Below are positions 54,017 to 61,653 of a stretch of 61,653 bases of DNA, piece after piece. The translations under genes and the position numbers were made by a program. The number at the start of each line of letters is the position of its first letter. The first letter of the stretch is position 1. The notes under the pieces are model-generated. The model was not told the DNA's origin and searched no databases. It worked only from the letters and a program-made list of their open reading frames with translations. Origin of the DNA: Acidilobaceae archaeon (GTDB taxonomy: Archaea > Thermoproteota > Thermoprotei_A > Sulfolobales > Acidilobaceae); NCBI GenBank assembly GCA_027082825.1, contig JALWTO010000005.1, positions 27,247 to 88,899 of the forward strand, in the 5' to 3' direction.

Positions 54017-56965
54017 GTGAGTGGAGAAGGACTATACAAGCTTACGAATAAGTGGCTAGAGCGCTGGGAGAAATTAAAAATATTTGAGGCCGATGCTGAT
54101 CCAGGAAAGCCTAAGTTCTTTTTAACAGCCGCATTTCCCTATCCTAATAGTCCGCCACATATAGGTCATGCAAGAACCTATACCATTACGGATGTTTATG
54201 CAAGATATATGAGAATGAAAGGTTATAATGTACTTTTACCGATGGGATTTCATTATACAGGAACTCCTATAGTGACCATGGCTGAGTTTGTCAAGAAAGG
54301 TGATAAAGAGTTAATAGACATATTTGTTAATGTTTATAGAGTCCCTAAAGAGGACATAGATAAGCTTAAGACACCATTGGGCATGGCCAATTATTTCAGT
54401 AAACTTTTTAAGGAAGCTTTAAGAAAGCTTGGTATCTCCGTTGATTGGAGAAGGACGTTCAGAAGTATAGACCCAGAATTTCAATCGTTTGTTGTATGGC
54501 AATATTTAAGACTCAGAGAAAAAGGTTACATAATTAGGGGTACTCATCCTGTTGGTTGGTGTCCAGTCCATAATATACCAGTTGGAATGCATGACACAAA
54601 AGGTGACATCGAGCCAGAGATAGGAGAGTTTACAGTAATACTATTTAAGTTGAAAGGAGAGAAAAATGTTTATATAGCAGCAGCTACTCTAAGACCTGAA
54701 ACTATTCTTGGTGTGACAAATATATGGGTTAGGCCAGATGTTGATTATGAAATTGTAAATCTGTCTGATCTTGGAATAAAGATAGTGCTTTCTGAGAGAG
54801 CATCATTTAAACTTAGGTTCCAAAGAAAAGATCTAAAAACTACAAAGAAAATTAAAGGAGAAGAGCTTATTGGAAAGAGAGTCCTTAATCCAGTAACTGA
54901 CAAAGAAATTCCAATACTTCCAGCATCTTTTGTCAATCCAAACTTTGCCACAGGAGTTGTAATGAGCGTTCCTGCTCATGCCCCTTATGATTATATTGCC
55001 ATTAAAGATATAATATCGAATACTAATTTCCTTAAGAGCTACAACGTGAATTATAAAGAACTAACGCCGATACCTCTTATAATTGTGAGGAACTACAGTG
55101 AAATTCCAGCTGCAGATGAGATACAGAGGCTAAACATTGTATCACAAAACGAAAGGAACAAACTAGATAAGGCAACACAGAATATTTATTCAATCGAATA
55201 TAAATATGGAAAAATAAGGAGAGATGTTATAAGTTTCTCGAATGACAACTATCGTAAGGTAGTTGAGAAAGTTTTGGGAATGGATATTCCAAAGGCCAGG
55301 GATATTATAAAGGAAGAATTGTTAAAGAGAAGGAATGCGATAACTATGTATGAAATAATGAATGGCCCTGTTTACTGTCGTTGTGGAACAGAGATAGTAG
55401 TTAAAATCCTAAGGAATCAATGGTTTTTGGATTATGGAAATAGAAAATGGAAATTCTTGGCAAAGAAGGCACTTTCAGATATGAGAATAATTCCTGCTGA
55501 AATGAGAAGTGCATTTGAGAGGACAATAGACTGGCTAGAACATAGGGCTATGGCAAGGACAAGGGGTCTTGGAACTCCTTTACCTTGGGACAAGAGCTGG
55601 GTTATAGAGAGTCTAAGTGACTCCACAGTGTATATGGCTTTTTATACAGTTTCACATCTAATAAGGAAATACAAAATTAGTCGAGAAAAGCTTGTTCCAG
55701 AAGTTTGGAACTACATACTTTTGGGCGAAGGAGACATAGATAAGTTAAGTATTAAGCTTGAAATTCCTAAAGATTTTCTCGTAGAGGCTAGAAGAGAGTT
55801 CATGTATTGGTACCCGTTAGATTCAAGACATAGTGGAAAGGACTTAGTTGAAAACCATCTTACATTTATGATATTTCATCATGTTGCATTATTTCCTAAA
55901 AAATTATGGCCGAAACAGATAGTAACTAATGGGTTTGTGCTTTATGAAGGTAAAAAAATGAGTAAGAGTCTAAGAAATATAGTTCCTTTAACAAAAGCAA
56001 TAGAGGAATATGGTCCTGACAGTGTCAGGGCGACACTGATATATGGAGCACAACTAGGCCAGGATCTAGACTTTTCTCCATCCTTGGCACGAAGGCTTGA
56101 AAGAGAACTTGAGAACCTAATAGAGTTGGCAATAAGGCTGAAGGATGTCAAGCCTTTGGATTATGTTCCAGAGAATAGAATGAACAGGTGGTTACTTTCA
56201 GTACTTAAAAAGACTATCAAAGATATTACAAAGGATATGGATTCGCTTAAGTTTAGAGCAGCTCTCCATAAGATACTCTTTGTTATAAGAGGGTATGTTG
56301 ATTGGTGGATAAGGCGAAAGAATCTTAGCAATATCTTTGACATTGCTGAAAATGGGGATGAAGAGAGTAGGAGAACTCTAAGATTATTGATGGAAGCTGT
56401 CATTAAGATGCTTCAACCATTTACGCCATTTACTGCAGAGGAAATTTGGGAGCTCTTTGGATACAATGAGTTTATCTCAAAAGCAAGTTGGCCTGATATT
56501 AGATTTATGCCCAGGGATCCTTTGACTGAACTTGAAGAAGAGTATCTAAAGTTTCTAATAAGCGACATAAATGAAATTAAGAAGGTTTTAGGAAAGAAGA
56601 TTGAAAGAATAAAGATAATTGTAGCACAGCCAGAGGACTACGACATGATTAAGTTAGCTGTAGAGGTCATCGAGAATGGAAAAATTTCAGAACTTTATCA
56701 GAGATCTACAAGGAGATATGGAAAAAGAAAAGGACAAAAAATAGGTCAATCTCTATTTAAGTTTGTGACCATTTTAAGTCCTGAACTTAGAGAACTTGTC
56801 AAAGAAGTAGATACATTCGATGAGGTGAGATTGATTGAAGATAATATTGATTTTGTCAAAGAAAAAACTGATATTAAAGATATCGAAATAAGTATATATG
56901 AAGGAGAAATGGAGACTAAAGGTAAGTTACCTTTGCCTTTAAGACCAGCAATAATAGCTGAATAG
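54017..56965 (+). CDS. leuS: Leucyl-tRNA synthetase, archaeal type
   Basis: 982 residues. PHIGHARTYTITD near residue 46-58 and KKMSKSLRN near 646 are the ATP-binding motifs, both intact, so this is not the degenerate second copy found in some crenarchaea. The CP1 editing domain (about 170-450) is present with GTGTP-like YTGTPIVT upstream. A C-terminal extension of about 150 residues is archaeal. GTG 54017 has GGTG 8-9 nt upstream. Confidence 0.95.
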   Translation: MSGEGLYKLTNKWLERWEKLKIFEADADPGKPKFFLTAAFPYPNSPPHIGHARTYTITDVYARYMRMKGYNVLLPMGFHYTGTPIVTMAEFVKKGDKELIDIFVNVYRVPKEDIDKLKTPLGMANYFSKLFKEALRKLGISVDWRRTFRSIDPEFQSFVVWQYLRLREKGYIIRGTHPVGWCPVHNIPVGMHDTKGDIEPEIGEFTVILFKLKGEKNVYIAAATLRPETILGVTNIWVRPDVDYEIVNLSDLGIKIVLSERASFKLRFQRKDLKTTKKIKGEELIGKRVLNPVTDKEIPILPASFVNPNFATGVVMSVPAHAPYDYIAIKDIISNTNFLKSYNVNYKELTPIPLIIVRNYSEIPAADEIQRLNIVSQNERNKLDKATQNIYSIEYKYGKIRRDVISFSNDNYRKVVEKVLGMDIPKARDIIKEELLKRRNAITMYEIMNGPVYCRCGTEIVVKILRNQWFLDYGNRKWKFLAKKALSDMRIIPAEMRSAFERTIDWLEHRAMARTRGLGTPLPWDKSWVIESLSDSTVYMAFYTVSHLIRKYKISREKLVPEVWNYILLGEGDIDKLSIKLEIPKDFLVEARREFMYWYPLDSRHSGKDLVENHLTFMIFHHVALFPKKLWPKQIVTNGFVLYEGKKMSKSLRNIVPLTKAIEEYGPDSVRATLIYGAQLGQDLDFSPSLARRLERELENLIELAIRLKDVKPLDYVPENRMNRWLLSVLKKTIKDITKDMDSLKFRAALHKILFVIRGYVDWWIRRKNLSNIFDIAENGDEESRRTLRLLMEAVIKMLQPFTPFTAEEIWELFGYNEFISKASWPDIRFMPRDPLTELEEEYLKFLISDINEIKKVLGKKIERIKIIVAQPEDYDMIKLAVEVIENGKISELYQRSTRRYGKRKGQKIGQSLFKFVTILSPELRELVKEVDTFDEVRLIEDNIDFVKEKTDIKDIEISIYEGEMETKGKLPLPLRPAIIAE

Positions 56966-56972
56966 TAAGCAA

Positions 56973-57617
56973 TTACAAAGGATATATCTTCTTTCCTAAG
57001 CTTTGATAACTATTATCATAAATTTCCTTTACCTCGAACAGAACAGCAGGGTACCAAGGATGACTTCTCTCACCCATAGGTACGGCATGCATCATGTCAT
57101 GAACAAGATTTGTGTACTCGTATATAGGACCCTCAGTATAGATATAGACCTTAGCCCTTAGTTCTAAAGCCCCCCTATCAGGAGGTATGAGAATGCCAAT
57201 ACTTGCTTCACTAGTCACCCTTAGATTTATCCATGTATGTCCTTTGCTCATTATATGGGTTACAAGCTTTAGAGGATCGGATACATTAGGATCATAAACA
57301 GTATTCAAAAGAAGGTCGTAGGCTTCGACAAAGGCCTTACTCCCTTTACCCCAATACTTTTTAACAAAACGTTTAAGCCCATCTAGCACAGTCATTAAAT
57401 GTTCATTCTTGACCATAAATGTAAGCATAAATGGTGCTACATTTACGCCAGCAGGTCCATAAGTTGCTACCATTGGCGATAAAAGAAAGGCATTTTTACT
57501 TATTTCGTCAATAATGGCTTCGGGATTTCCAGCCTTCTTAAGTTTTTCAACAAGTCTTCTTCTTGCAAAGAAAAATTCGTCCATATATAGTTTTGGTATG
57601 CTATGTCTCACTACCAA
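56973..57617 (-). CDS. Hypothetical crenarchaeal-type protein
   Basis: 214 residues, soluble, alpha/beta. Features include a hydrophobic Gly/Pro stretch (SPMVATYGPAGVNVAPFMLTF near 47-67) and ...HDMMHAVPMGERSHPWYP near 168-186 with several His that could bind metal. I do not know the family. The start is TTG 57617 or GTG 57611; GGTG is 7 nt before the latter. Ends 7 nt from leuS. Confidence 0.55.
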   Translation of the reverse strand: MVVRHSIPKLYMDEFFFARRRLVEKLKKAGNPEAIIDEISKNAFLLSPMVATYGPAGVNVAPFMLTFMVKNEHLMTVLDGLKRFVKKYWGKGSKAFVEAYDLLLNTVYDPNVSDPLKLVTHIMSKGHTWINLRVTSEASIGILIPPDRGALELRAKVYIYTEGPIYEYTNLVHDMMHAVPMGERSHPWYPAVLFEVKEIYDNSYQSLGKKIYPL

Positions 57618-57795
57618 ACACCAGCTCGATTATCTTTGCCTTGGGAGACTTTAAAGATGGGTTCATAAAATTAAATTCTTTAAAGTGGGCCTTTGGGTCA
57701 AGTATTGCAAAAATTGATTAGCAACAGAATTCCAGAGATAAAATGGGATGTTAAAATATGTTAGATGTCAATGTTAAGACATGAAGGTGAACAAT

Positions 57796-59127
57796 TTGGT
57801 ATTAGATAACATAAGAAAGGCTGTATCCAAGTTTCTAGGTGGAGGAGGGACTTACGAGAAGGCAATAAAAGAATTTGTTAGAGAGCTACAAAGAGAACTC
57901 CTTAGAGCAGATGTCAATGTTAAAATGGTCTTTGACCTTACAAGGGGTCTAGAGAAAAAAGCCAAAGAGGAAAGACCTCTTCCAGGTCTAAGTAGAAGAG
58001 AATGGTTTCTTAAGATAGTATATGAAGAGTTAACAAAACTCTTTGGAGGGGACAAAGAGCCTCAGGTACTCCCTCCTAAGATTCCTTGGGTGATTCTATT
58101 AGTAGGGGTTCAAGGCTCTGGGAAGACGACAACTGCCGGAAAGCTGGCGTTGTACTATTCTAGAAGAGGATATAAAGTAGGGCTTGTGTCTGCAGACACC
58201 TATAGGCCAGGGGCTTATGATCAATTAAAGACCCTGGCTGAGAAAACTGGGGCCTTATTTTATGGTGAGAGACTTGGAAAACCTGAGAAAATTGCATTGA
58301 AAGGAGTGAAACTCCTAAAAGAAAGAGGCGCTGAAATAATAATAGTTGATACTGCTGGAAGACATGGCTATGGAGAAGAAAGTGCTCTTTTGAAGGAAAT
58401 GAACAGGATAGCTAATAATATAAAGCCAGATGACGTGGTACTTGTTATAGATGCTGCTATAGGCCAGAAGGCTTATGATCTTGCAAAGAGATTTCATGAG
58501 GTCACGCCCATAGGTACCATTATAGTTACAAAGATGGATGGAACTGCAAGAGGAGGTGGAGTTCTTGCAGCAGTTGCAGCTACTGGTGCACGAATAAAAT
58601 TCATAGGTACAGGCGAGAAGCTTGAAGAACTTGAGAAGTTTAATCCTGCTAGATTTGTTTCAAGAATATTAGGTATGGGTGATATAGAATCTCTCTTAGA
58701 GAAGATTAAGGCTTTAGAAAATGCTGGGAGATTAGAACATGAAGCTGAGGAAGCTCTTAAAGGAAAAGTAACCATGAGAACTATTTATCATCAGCTCCAG
58801 GGGATGAGAAAGATGGGAACCCTTTCTAAAATACTAGAGCTTGTTCCTGGAGCTAGCTTTCTATTGTCGAAAATTGACGAAAGTAAGCTAAGGCTTAGTG
58901 AGGAGAAAGTAAAGAGGTGGCTGGCTATAATAGAGAGCATGACATATGAAGAGCTTGATAATCCAGAGATCATAAACAGGAAGAGGATTAGAAGACTTGC
59001 TCTAGGTAGTGGGACTGCTCCTGAGGATGTGAGAGAGCTCCTAACTTACTATAAGAACTTTAAGAATATGATGAGAAGGCTTAAGAGAGATCGTTCATTG
59101 TTGAGGAGATTAGGTCTTGGAGCCTGA
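57796..59127 (+). CDS. srp54: Signal recognition particle protein SRP54
   Basis: 443 residues. N domain (1-90), GTPase G domain with GVQGSGKTTTAGKLA near 105, VSADTYRPGAYDQL, DTAGRHGYG, TKMDGTARGGG, and an M domain from about 300 with the RNA-binding GSGTAPEDVRELL. TTG 57796 gives the usual start VLDNIRKAVSKFL and has AAGGTGA 5 nt upstream. ATG 57781 precedes that site. Confidence 0.96.
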   Translation: MVLDNIRKAVSKFLGGGGTYEKAIKEFVRELQRELLRADVNVKMVFDLTRGLEKKAKEERPLPGLSRREWFLKIVYEELTKLFGGDKEPQVLPPKIPWVILLVGVQGSGKTTTAGKLALYYSRRGYKVGLVSADTYRPGAYDQLKTLAEKTGALFYGERLGKPEKIALKGVKLLKERGAEIIIVDTAGRHGYGEESALLKEMNRIANNIKPDDVVLVIDAAIGQKAYDLAKRFHEVTPIGTIIVTKMDGTARGGGVLAAVAATGARIKFIGTGEKLEELEKFNPARFVSRILGMGDIESLLEKIKALENAGRLEHEAEEALKGKVTMRTIYHQLQGMRKMGTLSKILELVPGASFLLSKIDESKLRLSEEKVKRWLAIIESMTYEELDNPEIINRKRIRRLALGSGTAPEDVRELLTYYKNFKNMMRRLKRDRSLLRRLGLGA

Positions 59128-59683
59128 GAATAATAAAGTTATAAAAAGTTTTGGGGAATGTTTCAAAAATATAAAAAGAGTTCATGTATTAATGGACGTT
59201 AAAAGTTTAGGAGACATTGCTGTTTTCCTAACATCTTCCCTACTTCTATCTCATGGCATAAGAAGAGATGTTGTCTCTGTAATAAAATTAAAGAACTCAT
59301 GGTTATGTGTTCCGGGTTTTCGAGTCAGGCACCTTAGACCAGATTTTGATAGTGCATTAGGTTGGGTAAGAGCTGTTTTAAAGCGAAGTCAGAATGAGGT
59401 ATTAGGATCAATCAAGCTTAGTAAGCTCTACTTCAGCCATAATGAGTTTAAGGTAGTTAAGGTCTTATGTAATCTTAATAGTAGTTTTCAGAGAATAAAA
59501 CAGATGATGCTAACTTCATTTTATGACAAGGTCATTTTTGAATATTATAGTGATGTAATCAATATAAATGATAATGAGGAAGCTCTAGATTTATTTGGTG
59601 TTGAATGCAAATATGCCCCCATTTTAATGAACATAAGCTTAGACAGAATTGATGAAAATAAAAAACCTCTTTTATTTAAATGA
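59117..59683 (+). CDS. TrmY-like SPOUT protein (divergent)
   Basis: 188 residues. LLLSHGIRRDVVSV near 45-58 and FRVRHLRPDFDSALGWVRAVLKR near 68-90 match the first half of TrmY, which methylates pseudouridine 54 of tRNA. The C-terminal half, which should supply the SAM-binding knot, is only weakly recognisable, so activity is uncertain. TTG 59117 overlaps srp54 by 11 nt; GAGGAGATTAGG lies upstream. Methionine at 59192 is an alternative start. Confidence 0.6.
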   Translation: MEPENNKVIKSFGECFKNIKRVHVLMDVKSLGDIAVFLTSSLLLSHGIRRDVVSVIKLKNSWLCVPGFRVRHLRPDFDSALGWVRAVLKRSQNEVLGSIKLSKLYFSHNEFKVVKVLCNLNSSFQRIKQMMLTSFYDKVIFEYYSDVININDNEEALDLFGVECKYAPILMNISLDRIDENKKPLLFK

Positions 59684-59711
59684 ATAGGGGTTTACTGTTT
59701 ATAGATCGTTC

Positions 59712-60137
59712 TCACTCTCTTCTGTAACCTCCTTTTCTGTAACCGCCTTTCTGACGACGATTAAAACCCTGGTATCCAGGCTTAGACTCTGCTTTAGGAA
59801 CATTTTTGGGTACTTCATCAGGAGAAGGAACTTCTTCTTCGTCTATTTTGGATATTTCTCCTCTGCTTCCTATATTTAGCTGAACTTCGCCACGATAAGA
59901 AGTTGTCCAAGCTCCCTTTATCTCGATAGCTTCTCCATCATGTAGAACGCCTGCTTGTTTACCCCAAAGAGTTAGTTTTATTCTTCCAGTTTCATCCCCA
60001 ACTATTGCTTCGCTAATTACTCTATTACCTTTTCTTGTTTGAATAACCTTAGGCTCACGAGCTTCAATCACTCTAACCTTAAGATCTATTCCATCAAGAC
60101 CCTCATGAAGATCCGCTACTTTATGTTTTTCACTCAA
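59712..60137 (-). CDS. ssb: Single-stranded DNA-binding protein, Sulfolobus type
   Basis: 141 residues, as in Sulfolobus SSB (148). One OB fold (about 10-105): VRVIEAREPKVIQTRKGNR, ISEAIVGDETGRIKLTLWG, IKGAWTTSYRGEVQLNIGS. Then a Pro/Glu linker and a tail rich in Gly, Arg and Tyr. TTG 60137 is chosen. The frame open to 60263 has no homology in its first 42 codons, and that stretch is instead a folded RNA leader. The start lies 3 nt after the helix strand that masks AGGT. Confidence 0.88.
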   Translation of the reverse strand: MSEKHKVADLHEGLDGIDLKVRVIEAREPKVIQTRKGNRVISEAIVGDETGRIKLTLWGKQAGVLHDGEAIEIKGAWTTSYRGEVQLNIGSRGEISKIDEEEVPSPDEVPKNVPKAESKPGYQGFNRRQKGGYRKGGYRRE

Positions 60138-60222
60138 GAGACCTACACTCTCACTTACGTTACTTGTGAGAGACCACGATCTGGGCTTCTCCCGATTCGT
60201 GGCCTCAAGGCTCAGTAGGTGC
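60138..60222 (-). promoter_or_regulatory. Three-way-junction RNA element in the ssb leader
   Basis: Read on the minus strand: P1 pairs ACCTAC (60220-60215) with GTAGGT (60146-60141). P2 (60203-60173) is GCCACGA, bulged A, TC, GGG, loop AGAAG, CCC, bulged A, GA, TCGTGGT: 12 bp including a G-U that exists only on this strand. P3 pairs CTCTCAC (60172-60166) with GTGAGAG (60154-60148). P1's 3' strand contains the AGGT beside the start codon TTG 60137, so folding could block translation. Probably a cis-regulator of ssb; a separate small RNA is the alternative. Confidence 0.6.
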
Positions 60223-60397
60223 CTAGGGTTAATAGTCTTTTTCCTACAGATTAGAGTCAGCATAGAATGACACTAATCTTATTATGTTTGTTAATTAAAG
60301 ATATTTAAAATTGATTGAATTAGTAAGATCATGTATAATAATATCAATATATCTAAGTCCATTTAGATAGCTAGATAAGTTCTCCTTACTTGGGGGA

Positions 60398-61057
60398 TTA
60401 GATAGGCCAGCCTTCGATTTTGTATGCCATATCCCAAAACATATATTCATATCTTGATGCAGTCAGAAAAACCCTCTTATATTTTTCATAATTATTTCCT
60501 TTCCATGAGAGATCTATGATCTTTTTTAGTTTGCTAACAATGGATTTATATTCTTTACTTAGATAAACCTTAGCCCACTCGACGTAGATATCTACATGGT
60601 TATGGAAAAGTTTATCCTTATTGTATTCAGCTATTTCCTGATAGCTCCAAAAACAAGGCAAAAGAGATACCAGGCACTCAAGAGAAGAACCTAGACAACA
60701 AGTACTTAACAAAAAGTTAACATAAGCTAGATTTGTAGGTGCGGGATCTTCGTTCATAATATAGTTGAGATCCATATCAAGTTTTTTAAGAAGTTTTATG
60801 TAGTTTTCCATTTCTACTGTGGCATCGGCATATGCAAGTTCTAAAGCAAGCTTTGAAATTTCATAGCTGGCTTTTGATGCCAGTAGTGAAAATGCCTTCA
60901 TAGATCCGATAAGATAAGTATAATCTTGTTTTACATAGAACTTGAATTTTTTTAAGGGAAGGGTCCCCTCATAAAGTTCTATAATAAATGGATGTGTAAG
61001 TATCTTGCTCCATATATGCCTAGCATCTTCTTTTAGTATCTCACTTAACTTTCCCAA
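60398..61057 (-). CDS. tenA: TenA-family aminopyrimidine hydrolase
   Basis: 219 residues, all-helical heme-oxygenase-like fold. HPFIIELYEGTLPLKKFKFYVKQDYTYL, CLVSLLPCFWSYQEI with the active-site Cys near 139, HVDIYVEWAKVYLSKEY, and EYMFWDMAYKIEGWP match TenA. It salvages the pyrimidine of degraded thiamine. TTG 61057 has GGTGTC 7 nt upstream. No other thiamine genes nearby. Confidence 0.9.
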   Translation of the reverse strand: MGKLSEILKEDARHIWSKILTHPFIIELYEGTLPLKKFKFYVKQDYTYLIGSMKAFSLLASKASYEISKLALELAYADATVEMENYIKLLKKLDMDLNYIMNEDPAPTNLAYVNFLLSTCCLGSSLECLVSLLPCFWSYQEIAEYNKDKLFHNHVDIYVEWAKVYLSKEYKSIVSKLKKIIDLSWKGNNYEKYKRVFLTASRYEYMFWDMAYKIEGWPI

Positions 61058-61152
61058 GTTGAGACACCAAAATAAACTGATCCTTGAATCTTAAAAATCC
61101 TTACAAATATTATTGCCTAAGGAGCTTAGTACTCCTGTGAGGTGTATTTGAA

Positions 61153-61476
61153 GTGTCCGAAAATAGCATCTCAAAAGAGTATGAGGGAAACGCGAAGATA
61201 GGTAAGATAATGAAAAACCTAGCAACTGTTACTCTCAAACCTGATGATCTCTCAAGCCCTGTAGCATTCCAGATGGCACTTTCCAGGATATATGAATCTA
61301 TAATGAAAGTGTTCGAATCAGGAGGTCCTAAACCAACTTATATAGCAGAGGTTAGGTTTACAGATGATCTAGGGAACAATGTTGTAATTGCAATAGATTT
61401 AGGTGATAGCCCACCTCCATTCTCTAAAGATCAGGTCAAGGCCAGAGTAATGGTTCAGATTTATGAAGAGGAATAA
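61153..61476 (+). CDS. Small conserved-looking protein, unknown function
   Basis: 107 residues: a helical N-terminal 60 (AKIGKIMKNLATVTLKP, SSPVAFQMALSRIYESIMKVFE) then a beta-hairpin (TYIAEVRFTDDLGNNVVIAIDLGD). Not a family I can name. GTG 61153 has GAGGTG about 10 nt upstream and is divergent from tenA with a 95-nt gap. Confidence 0.6.
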   Translation: MSENSISKEYEGNAKIGKIMKNLATVTLKPDDLSSPVAFQMALSRIYESIMKVFESGGPKPTYIAEVRFTDDLGNNVVIAIDLGDSPPPFSKDQVKARVMVQIYEEE

Positions 61477-61487
61477 ATAAGACGCAG

Positions 61488-61653
61488 TTAAATAGTATTT
61501 TCAAACTCATTCTTAAACATATTAAAAATAATGTGTGTAGCTGATTCTTTGTTTATTGCTATAAACTCAAAATAATCTTTTATATCACCTCTAGCCTTTC
61601 TTTTTTTGGCAATTTTTCTAGCTAGAATAAGAAAATCCTTGTCAGCGATATCT
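61488..61653 (-). CDS. C-terminal end of a gene truncated by the window
   Basis: An open frame runs from the window edge to TAA at 61488-61490 and gives 54 residues with normal codon use: basic helix (FLILARKIAKKRKARGDI) followed by a strand/helix and ...MFKNEFENTI. No family recognised from this part. It is convergent with the preceding gene, 11 nt away. Confidence 0.55.
   Translation of the reverse strand, partial: DIADKDFLILARKIAKKRKARGDIKDYFEFIAINKESATHIIFNMFKNEFENTI

Noticed and set aside
60138-60263. Upstream extension of the ssb reading frame (42 codons)
   Set aside because: It codes across the folded leader, has no OB-fold or SSB homology, and the remaining 141 residues match the normal length of the family.
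1-61653. CRISPR arrays, rRNA genes, replication origin
   Set aside because: No regularly spaced repeats, no rRNA-like stretches, and no ORB-like repeats or cdc6 gene were seen near polB1 or elsewhere.

Overview
The window reads as a chromosomal segment of a thermophilic crenarchaeon (Thermoproteota). The evidence is a 1001-residue family-B DNA polymerase of the crenarchaeal PolB1 type, a Sulfolobus-type single-OB SSB with an Arg/Gly/Tyr-rich tail, archaeal rpS19e, SRP54, DphB, RtcA, PAC2, archaeal-type LeuRS and TrpRS, a JAMM protein, mannosylglycerate genes, AT-rich DNA, TATA boxes and many TTG/GTG starts. I cannot name the species. A member of the Desulfurococcales, Acidilobales or Fervidicoccales would fit. 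There are no rRNA genes, convincing tRNAs, CRISPR arrays or complete insertion sequences.

Layout. 1-12.5 kb is metabolic and transport DNA: a truncated DUF4129-like membrane protein, diphthine synthase, a sodium/solute symporter with a small membrane partner, a hydantoinase/oxoprolinase A-B pair, a MATE exporter, a membrane-anchored hydrolase and an amidase. 12.8-19.5 kb is a B12-linked block: MeaB, split methylmalonyl-CoA mutase and a BtuF-like protein without a signal peptide, enclosing a DapB-fold dehydrogenase and a class-III aminotransferase. 19.4-28.5 kb holds mpgP and mpgS, separated by about 8 kb of unrelated genes and bracketed by a perfect 119-bp inverted repeat. 28.6-36.2 kb has TatA, a flavin reductase, a MobA-like protein, a multi-FeS protein, a secreted thioredoxin-like protein, a CRM-domain protein, rpS19e and a PUA-NSUN methyltransferase. 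36.2-52.6 kb carries PolB1, a membrane HdrD-like oxidoreductase, and genes for proteostasis, RNA processing and NAD synthesis. 52.6-61.6 kb carries acyl-CoA dehydrogenase, LeuRS, SRP54, a TrmY-like protein, SSB and TenA.

How they may work together. Acyl-CoA dehydrogenase, the HdrD-like membrane protein (resembling EtfAB:quinone oxidoreductases) and the methylmalonyl-CoA mutase module suggest oxidation of amino or fatty acids through propionyl/methylmalonyl-CoA with electrons passed to quinone. Amidase, hydantoinase and aminotransferase fit an amino-acid-using lifestyle. NaPRTase and NMNAT are two steps of NAD synthesis. MpgS and MpgP make the thermolyte mannosylglycerate.

The most interesting material is non-coding: a C/D box sRNA with two well-formed kink-turns (36.6 kb), a three-way-junction RNA in the ssb leader (60.1-60.2 kb), a GC-rich multi-hairpin RNA with its own TATA box (28.2-28.3 kb), and the inverted repeat whose reversal would rejoin mpgS to mpgP. 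Many genes use TTG starts 4-9 nt after a GGTGA-type ribosome-binding site, so naive start calls that pick the GTG inside that site are wrong.
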